Below are positions 1-4,516 of a stretch of 6,016 nucleotides of DNA, piece after piece. The notes beneath the pieces are model-generated. The model had not been told where the DNA came from. It saw only the letters and a program-made list of their open reading frames with translations, and ran no database searches. Source of the DNA: an uncultured Eubacteriales bacterium (lineage in GTDB: Bacteria; Bacillota; Clostridia; Oscillospirales; CAG-272); NCBI GenBank assembly GCA_934446285.1, contig CAKSEI010000098.1, positions 1 to 6,016 on the forward strand, written 5' to 3'. Within the stretch, counting starts at the first letter, position 1. Each line of letters begins with the position of its first letter. The translations under genes and the position numbers were made by a program.

Positions 1-88
1 CGTAAAGGCAGCCGAGCTCAGCCGATATCATCTTCGCGAGCGTGCTTTTGCCGCCGCCCGACGGCCCGTCAAGTGCTATTTTATACAT
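1..88 (-). CDS. cmk: Cytidylate kinase, N-terminal fragment (runs off left edge)
   Basis: Only the first 29 codons lie in the window; the gene continues beyond position 1. The reverse complement begins MYKIALDGPSGGGKST, followed by LAKMISAELGCLY. This is the P-loop (Walker A, GPSGGGKS at residues 8-15) and first helix typical of bacterial cytidylate kinase, which phosphorylates CMP and dCMP with ATP in the cytoplasm. The ATG at 88-86 overlaps the stop of the upstream flavoprotein gene by 8 bases (ATGTATAA). An AAGGA ribosome site sits at 102-98, nine bases upstream and inside that gene, so translational coupling is likely. The IALDGPSGGGKST pattern separates Cmk from adenylate, guanylate and shikimate kinases well, but only the N-terminus is visible. 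Transcription probably comes from the promoter near 1364-1392. Confidence 0.9.
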   Translation of the reverse strand, partial: MYKIALDGPSGGGKSTLAKMISAELGCLY

Positions 89-1337
89 TATTCTCATTCC
101 TTTCGGCTGCTCCCCCCGCTGCGGTAAAAGCAGTGGAGAAAGCAATTTGTAAATTAAATCCGCCGGTATATGCGTCGACGTCGATAACCTCGCCCGCAAA
201 GAAAAGTCCCTCGACATTCTTCGCCTGCATCGTGCGCGGATCTATCTGCGTGACCTCTACGCCGCCGCTCGTTATTATCGCCTCACTGATGGGACGGAAA
301 CTCTTTACCGTAACACACAAATCCTTAATTACCGCGCCGAGCCGTTTGCGCTCGGTGTTACTTATGACGTTTACTTTTTTTGTACCCGGTATGTCCGTCA
401 GCTTTACCACGACGGGAATCATCATACGCGGGAGCAGGTCGCCGAGAGCGTTCTCGAAATTTCTGTTTGAATATTTTGCGAAATCCGACAGAATGCGTCG
501 GTCAAGCGTTCTCTCGTCAAGGGCGGGCTTTAAGTCGACGTGTACCTTGTATCTGCCTCTGCTCATATTCTTCATATGCGCCGAGGCGGAGAGAACCATA
601 GGTCCGGACACGCCCGTGTGTGTGAATAGCATCTCTCCGAAGTCGCTGTATATTTTCTTTCCGGTTTCAGAGTCGGTGACTTTTATTGCAGCATTCTTTA
701 AGGAAAGTCCCGGCATGGTGTGCGACCAACTCTCCTCCGTCTCGAGCGGAACGAGTGATGGGCAGGCGCTCCTTACTTTAAGTCCCGCCTCACGCGCAAA
801 GGTGAATCCGTCGCCGTCAGAGCCTGTGCGCGGGTAGGAAAGCCCTCCGGTGCATACGATAACACGGTCAAATGCTCTAAAGCCAGAGCGAGTCTCAAGC
901 CCCGTGCATTTTCCGTTGTCGAGGACTATGCGGTTTACCTTCTCATAAACGATTTTTACGCCGTTTTCCGTACAGTAACGCTTAAGCGCGTCAACTACGT
1001 CTTTCGCTCTGTCCGAGGCGGGAAAAACCCTGTTTCCCCGCTCGGTCTTGAGCGGGACGCCGAGTCCCTCGAAAAAATCCTTTACATACGCGGGCGGAAA
1101 AGAATTCAGCGCTCCGAACATGAATTTCGGATTTGTCGGTATATTTTCTATGACTTCGCGCGGGGTGCAGTCGTTTGTTACGTTGCAGCGCCCTTTTCCC
1201 GTTATCGAGAGCTTGACTCCGACCTTTTTGTTTTTCTCAAAGAGTGTTACAACGCATCCGAGTTCGGCTGCTCTGCCCGCACAGGCAAGCCCCGCCGCTC
1301 CCGCTCCGATGACGGCAACATTTGTTTTTCGGGTCAT
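81..1337 (-). CDS. NAD(P)/FAD-dependent oxidoreductase, HI0933/YhiN/BaiN family
   Basis: The 418-residue length is usual for this flavoprotein family. In order: dinucleotide-binding GAGAAG (residues 11-16) with the acidic ribose-binding residue E34 in LFEK; the family signature GKGRCNVTN (47-55); CTGGLSYPRTGSDGDG (162-177); FTHTGVSGP (238-246); and the C-terminal block SEAIITSGGV (351-360) through FAGEVIDVDAYTGGFN (380-395), which closes the FAD site. No signal peptide is seen, so it should be cytoplasmic. Some relatives (BaiN) reduce bile-acid intermediates and others are named aminoacetone oxidases, but for most members the substrate is unknown, and membership alone does not show bile-acid activity. 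The ATG at 1337 is chosen because GGAGGT lies at 1346-1341, only three bases upstream, which is close but workable. Its stop overlaps the start of cmk by 8 bases, an arrangement I recall as recurrent in Clostridia. Confidence 0.92.
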   Translation of the reverse strand: MTRKTNVAVIGAGAAGLACAGRAAELGCVVTLFEKNKKVGVKLSITGKGRCNVTNDCTPREVIENIPTNPKFMFGALNSFPPAYVKDFFEGLGVPLKTERGNRVFPASDRAKDVVDALKRYCTENGVKIVYEKVNRIVLDNGKCTGLETRSGFRAFDRVIVCTGGLSYPRTGSDGDGFTFAREAGLKVRSACPSLVPLETEESWSHTMPGLSLKNAAIKVTDSETGKKIYSDFGEMLFTHTGVSGPMVLSASAHMKNMSRGRYKVHVDLKPALDERTLDRRILSDFAKYSNRNFENALGDLLPRMMIPVVVKLTDIPGTKKVNVISNTERKRLGAVIKDLCVTVKSFRPISEAIITSGGVEVTQIDPRTMQAKNVEGLFFAGEVIDVDAYTGGFNLQIAFSTAFTAAGGAAERNENNV

Positions 1338-1363
1338 ATGACCTCCGTTTCTTAATAAGATAT

Positions 1364-1392
1364 ATTATATCTGAAAAACTATTCATTGTCAA
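1364..1392 (-). promoter_or_regulatory. Consensus sigma-A promoter for the flavoprotein/cmk unit
   Basis: On the minus strand, TTGACA (1392-1387) and TATAAT (1369-1364) are separated by exactly 17 bases, so both hexamers and the spacer match the housekeeping consensus fully. Transcription should start near 1357, giving a leader of about 20 bases before the ATG at 1337. No operator is obvious, which suggests strong constitutive expression. The match is read directly; activity is inferred. Confidence 0.85.
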
Positions 1393-1426
1393 GAAAAATG
1401 TTTTGCGTGAAAAATCGGTCGGACTA

Positions 1427-1455
1427 TTTACTTTTCGGGCGTATAGTGGTATAAT
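1427..1455 (+). promoter_or_regulatory. Extended -10 promoter for nagB
   Basis: TATAAT at 1450-1455 is preceded by TG at 1447-1448, forming an extended -10 (TGGTATAAT). A weaker -35, TTTACT (4 of 6 consensus bases), lies at 1427-1432 with a 17-base spacer. The start should fall near 1462, leaving about 32 bases of AT-rich leader before nagB. The promoter is back to back with the minus-strand promoter, with 34 bases between the two -35 boxes. I found no convincing cre or NagR-type operator. Confidence 0.75.
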
Positions 1456-1493
1456 TTTTATATAAATATAAATTCGTTTCGGAGGAAACTGTT

Positions 1494-2216
1494 ATGAGAG
1501 TTATTATATGCGATAATTACGATGAGGTATCGAAAGAGGCGGCAAAAATATTTGCTGCTCAGGTATACATGAAGCCGAATTCCGTACTCGGACTTGCAAC
1601 GGGCTCGACGCCCGTCGGCATGTACAAGATTCTCGCTGATATGAACAAGCGCGGCGAGATATCCTTTAAGGAGTGCAGGAGCTTTAACCTTGACGAATAC
1701 TACCCGCTGTCGCCCGACAACGACCAGAGTTATCGCTACTTTATGAATACAAACTTCTTTGACCATATCGACATAGACAAGGCAAATACACGTGTCCCCG
1801 ACGGTATGGCGAAAGACCCCGACGCAGCCTGCAAGGCTTACGACGAGGCTATCGATGCTGCGGGCGGTGTCGACATTCAGGTGCTCGGCATAGGTCAGAA
1901 CGGTCATATCGCTTTCAACGAGCCGGAGGAGAGACTGTACTGCGGCACTCACCTTACCTCTCTTACCGAGAGCACTATAAATGCTAATGCACGCTTTTTT
2001 GAGAAGAAGGAGGACGTCCCGACGCACGCAGTCACCATGGGAATGGCTTCTATCATGAAGGCAAAGAAGATAATCCTTCTCGCAAACGGCAAGGCTAAGC
2101 ATCAGGCTATAAAGGAATTACTCGACGACCGTATCACCACGTCAAATCCCTCGACGCTCCTGAAGGTTCATCCCGACACAGTTATTATTTGCGATAAAGA
2201 GGCTTACGAGGGCTGA
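1494..2216 (+). CDS. nagB: Glucosamine-6-phosphate deaminase
   Basis: Converts glucosamine 6-phosphate to fructose 6-phosphate and ammonia, feeding amino sugars into glycolysis; cytoplasmic. The 240 residues match the short Bacillus-type enzyme, not the 266-residue allosteric E. coli form. Visible motifs: phosphate loop GLATGSTP (33-40), FNLDEYY with catalytic-base D67 (E. coli D72), GIGQNGHIAFNEP (132-144) with H138 and E143 (E. coli H143 and E148), and substrate-phosphate contacts R167 (NARFF) and K202. E. coli D141 is replaced by N136, which I recall as common in Gram-positive enzymes. The allosteric arginine region after FNEP is not conserved (EERLYCGTH), and the C-terminal extension is missing, so activation by N-acetylglucosamine 6-phosphate is unlikely. 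The start is fixed by GGAGGA at 1481-1486, seven bases upstream. nagA is not adjacent; the gene appears monocistronic, with its own promoter and terminator. Confidence 0.95.
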   Translation: MRVIICDNYDEVSKEAAKIFAAQVYMKPNSVLGLATGSTPVGMYKILADMNKRGEISFKECRSFNLDEYYPLSPDNDQSYRYFMNTNFFDHIDIDKANTRVPDGMAKDPDAACKAYDEAIDAAGGVDIQVLGIGQNGHIAFNEPEERLYCGTHLTSLTESTINANARFFEKKEDVPTHAVTMGMASIMKAKKIILLANGKAKHQAIKELLDDRITTSNPSTLLKVHPDTVIICDKEAYEG

Positions 2217-2232
2217 TTAGCTCGGTAAAAAG

Positions 2233-2278
2233 TGTAAAATACGGCGTTCCCGCTATGTCGGCAACGCCGTATTTTGCA
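2233..2278 (+). terminator. Intrinsic terminator hairpin after nagB
   Basis: The arms 2236-2248 (AAAATACGGCGTT) and 2263-2275 (AACGCCGTATTTT) are perfectly complementary over 13 bases. The stem can grow outward by a T-G wobble, G-C and T-A to 2233/2278, and inward past a C-C mismatch by three G-C pairs. The GC-rich core followed by TATTTT gives a terminator geometry 17 bases after the nagB stop. The T-run is short (four T), with another T5 at 2285-2289. The A-run on the left arm means the hairpin could also act on the opposite strand. It lies only about 28 bases before the ribosome site of the next gene. Confidence 0.75.
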
Positions 2279-2306
2279 AATAAGTTTTTCTCTGAAGATT
2301 TCTTAC

Positions 2307-2312
2307 GGGAGG
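2307..2312 (+). promoter_or_regulatory. Ribosome binding site fixing the start of the LiaF-like gene
   Basis: GGGAGG lies six bases before the ATG at 2319. The reading frame is open further upstream, to an ATG-less position within and just after the terminator hairpin, but nothing there has a ribosome site. This site therefore decides the start at 2319. Confidence 0.85.
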
Positions 2313-2318
2313 AAAGTC

Positions 2319-3002
2319 ATGAAAAGGATAAACGGTATAATCCTCGGAGCGGTCGTTACGGCAGCGGGAGTTATCTTTCTGCTGAATTCCGTCGGGCTGA
2401 CAAACATAAATATTTTCTTTGACGGATGGTGGACACTTTTCCTTATTATTCCGTGCGCCGTGGGGCTTTTTACGGATACGGATAAGATAGGAAATCTGAT
2501 AGGTCTTTTAATCGGCATTTTTCTGTTCTTGAGCTGTCTCGGAGTTATCAGCTTCTCGGCATTCTGGACGCTGATGCTGCCTACGATAGTAATTGTCATA
2601 GGTATTAAGATTCTCATAGACAATATCTTTAATTCAAAAGGCTCAAAGGTCAAGCGTGCACTCATATCCGACGGCGCACAGATAAAAAGCGGCAGCGCCG
2701 CTTTCTCGGGGCAGGATATGAACTTCGACGGGGAAAAATTTGACGGAGCGGAACTGAACGCGGTCTTCGGTGCGGTCAAGTGTGACCTGAGAGGGGCGGT
2801 CATAGAGAATGACTGCGTTATCGACGCTACGGCTGTATTCGGCGGTATCACGATCATCGTGCCGTCAAACATAAAGGTCAAAGTCAAATCATCCTCAATC
2901 TTCGGAGGGGTATCCGACAAGACCGCCAAGATGTCTGACGAATTCGAGCATACGCTTTATATAAACGCAAACTGTGTATTCGGCGGACTTGACATCAAAT
3001 GA
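2319..3002 (+). CDS. LiaF-like membrane protein (four N-terminal helices plus FGG-repeat domain)
   Basis: 227 residues. Four hydrophobic segments fill the N-terminal half (about 6-25, 38-52, 58-78 and 82-100), with a WWTLFLIIP motif at 37-45 like that of DUF5668/LiaF-type membrane domains. The rest (about 115-227) is a soluble, beta-rich domain with four FG[A/G] turns: VFGAVKC (149-155), VFGGITI (173-179), IFGGVSD (194-200) and VFGGLDI (220-226). This is the pattern of the C-terminal domain of LiaF/YvqF cell-wall-antibiotic response proteins. In Bacillus LiaF restrains the LiaRS two-component system, but no liaR or liaS is visible here, so that role cannot be transferred. The gene follows the nagB terminator, and I see no clear promoter in the short gap. 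It overlaps the next gene by four bases (ATGA). Family assignment is fairly sure; function is inferred only as envelope-related. Confidence 0.8.
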   Translation: MKRINGIILGAVVTAAGVIFLLNSVGLTNINIFFDGWWTLFLIIPCAVGLFTDTDKIGNLIGLLIGIFLFLSCLGVISFSAFWTLMLPTIVIVIGIKILIDNIFNSKGSKVKRALISDGAQIKSGSAAFSGQDMNFDGEKFDGAELNAVFGAVKCDLRGAVIENDCVIDATAVFGGITIIVPSNIKVKVKSSSIFGGVSDKTAKMSDEFEHTLYINANCVFGGLDIK

Positions 3003-3808
3003 AAGAAGCGAATAAAATCATACTGTACCTCGCACTTGCCCTCGCTGCGGTCATGATATGCGGCACGGTCGGTGCGGTGTACGGAATAGCAGGCAGAATA
3101 TTTGATTTTTCGGGAAAGGATAATGAACAAATGAAAATGAAAAAATTTGACGTAGGAACATCTGCACAGTCGATTGATATCGACATAGGCACGGCAAAGC
3201 TCGTGATAAATTCCGGAGATACGCTCTCGGTCGAGAGCGACTGCGACAGACTTGAGGCGGAAAACAGGAACGGAGTGCTCACCGTTGAGGAGAAAAAATC
3301 GGTTTTCAAAACTCACCGTGAGGAGTGCCACGTGAATATTACTCTGCCCGAGAACTGCGTTTTTGACAGCGTTTCGATAGACTGCGGCGCGGGCAGCGTC
3401 ATAGCCGAGGGACTGCACTGCGCTGACCTTGAAGCAAATATAGGCGCGGGAAAGGCCGAGCTTAACAATATCTCCGTAAGCGGTGACTCGGATATCGACT
3501 GCGGCGCGGGCATGGCTAAAATAAGCGAAGCCTCCCTAAACAATCTCGACCTGAACCTGGGCGCGGGCAAGCTTGAGCTGAAAGGACGCCTTTCGGGCAA
3601 GAATTTCATTGACTGCGGTGCCGGTGCAGCCGAGATAGTCCTGCACGGCAAGCCCGACGACTATTGCATCACCGCCGACAGGGGAGCAGGAGTGATTACG
3701 ATAGGCGGAGAGAACACAAATAAGGGCGGAGTTTACGGGAACGGCGATACGACCGTTGAGGTAAACGGCGGCGCAGGCAGGATGAGCGTTTCTTTCTCGG
3801 AGGATTAA
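2999..3808 (+). CDS. Membrane-anchored DUF4097-like GAG-repeat protein
   Basis: 269 residues of unknown exact function. One hydrophobic segment (about 8-31) follows a short lysine-bearing N-terminus and has no lipobox or clear cleavage site. It reads as a signal anchor that puts the rest outside the cell. From about residue 50 the protein is beta-strand-like, with a glycine turn every 19-22 residues: DCGAG 128, NIGAG 147, DCGAG 167, NLGAG 186, DCGAG 205, DRGAG 227 and NGGAG 256. DIGTA at 62 may be a worn first copy. This is the look of DUF4097 (putative adhesin) proteins, expected to form a beta-solenoid. The ATG overlaps the upstream stop (ATGA), and only a weak GGCGGA lies 11 bases upstream, so translation is probably coupled to the LiaF-like gene. 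The stop abuts the ABC ATPase start directly. An adhesin role is doubtful; context favours an accessory of the ABC exporter. Confidence 0.8.
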   Translation: MKEANKIILYLALALAAVMICGTVGAVYGIAGRIFDFSGKDNEQMKMKKFDVGTSAQSIDIDIGTAKLVINSGDTLSVESDCDRLEAENRNGVLTVEEKKSVFKTHREECHVNITLPENCVFDSVSIDCGAGSVIAEGLHCADLEANIGAGKAELNNISVSGDSDIDCGAGMAKISEASLNNLDLNLGAGKLELKGRLSGKNFIDCGAGAAEIVLHGKPDDYCITADRGAGVITIGGENTNKGGVYGNGDTTVEVNGGAGRMSVSFSED

Positions 3809-4516
3809 ATGCTCTTAATAGATAACCTGACAAAAACCTACGGGGACAAAAAAGCTGTCGACTCACTGAGCCTGCATATAAAGCCCGGTGAGATATACGG
3901 CTTTATCGGACACAACGGTGCGGGAAAGACAACGACGCTCAAGTCCGTCGCGGGCATACTGCGCTTTGACGGCGGAGACATAAGAATAGGCGGAGTCTCC
4001 GTAAAGGATGACCCCATCGCCTGCAAGAAAATAACCGCATATATCCCGGATAACCCCGACCTGTACGACTTTATGACGGGGATAAAGTATCTGAATTTCA
4101 TAGGCGATATTTTTGCTTGCGACAAAGCCTCGCGCGATGCCGCGATAGAAAAATACGCCGCCGATTTTGAGATAGAAAAGGATCTTGCACAGCCTATTGC
4201 CGCATATTCGCACGGAATGAAGCAGAAACTCGCGATAATCGCCGCGTGGATGCACGCGCCGAGGCTTGTTATCATGGATGAGCCTTTCGTCGGGCTTGAC
4301 CCGAAGGCTGCACACATTCTCAAGGGTATGATGAGAGAATTGTGCGAAGGGGGAGGGGCGATATTCTTCTCCACGCACGTCCTCGAGGTTGCCGAAAAGC
4401 TGTGCGACAAGGTAGCGATAATAAAGGACGGACGACTTATTCGCTCGGGTACGATGGAGGAAGTAAAGGGAGACGACTCTCTCGAGCAGGTCTTCCTTGA
4501 GCTTGAGGAAGAGTGA
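3809..4516 (+). CDS. ABC transporter ATP-binding protein
   Basis: A 235-residue single nucleotide-binding domain of the BcrA/EcsA-like exporter group. Walker A GHNGAGKTT (34-42); signature YSHGMKQKL (133-141), the SHGM variant of LSGGQ usual in this group; Walker B LVIMDEP (153-159) with catalytic E158; D-loop GLDP (162-165); switch histidine H190 in FSTHV. The Q-loop position reads YIPDNPDLYD (78-87) with no glutamine; I recall Asp or Glu there in related exporters. It should sit on the inner face of the membrane as a dimer and power the permease encoded next. The ATG immediately follows the upstream TAA with no gap; GGAGG at 3799-3803, inside the upstream gene, lies five bases before it. 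All catalytic motifs are intact. The substrate is unknown. Confidence 0.95.
   Translation: MLLIDNLTKTYGDKKAVDSLSLHIKPGEIYGFIGHNGAGKTTTLKSVAGILRFDGGDIRIGGVSVKDDPIACKKITAYIPDNPDLYDFMTGIKYLNFIGDIFACDKASRDAAIEKYAADFEIEKDLAQPIAAYSHGMKQKLAIIAAWMHAPRLVIMDEPFVGLDPKAAHILKGMMRELCEGGGAIFFSTHVLEVAEKLCDKVAIIKDGRLIRSGTMEEVKGDDSLEQVFLELEEE

Noticed and set aside
73..1341. Plus-strand open frames (73-837, 380-601, 1048-1341) opposite the flavoprotein gene
   Set aside because: The minus strand carries a full set of flavoprotein motifs. The plus-strand frames have no recognisable domain, are low-complexity Ser/Pro-rich and lack convincing ribosome sites.
1457..1466. Palindrome TTTATATAAA next to the nagB -10
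   Set aside because: It is short, purely AT and in an AT-rich leader, so chance is the simplest explanation; it matches no operator I know for amino-sugar regulators.
1458..2102. Minus-strand open frame of about 214 codons opposite nagB
   Set aside because: nagB is unmistakable on the plus strand. The antisense frame has no family resemblance and no ribosome site.
2274..2318. Upstream start at 2274 for the LiaF-like gene
   Set aside because: It begins inside the right arm of the terminator, has no ribosome site and would add 15 atypical residues; the ATG at 2319 has GGGAGG six bases upstream.
3380..3625. Repeated GACTGCGGCGCGGGC-type DNA as a CRISPR or recombination repeat
   Set aside because: The copies are in frame and encode the DCGAG turn; spacing is a whole number of codons and the intervening DNA is coding, so this is a protein repeat.
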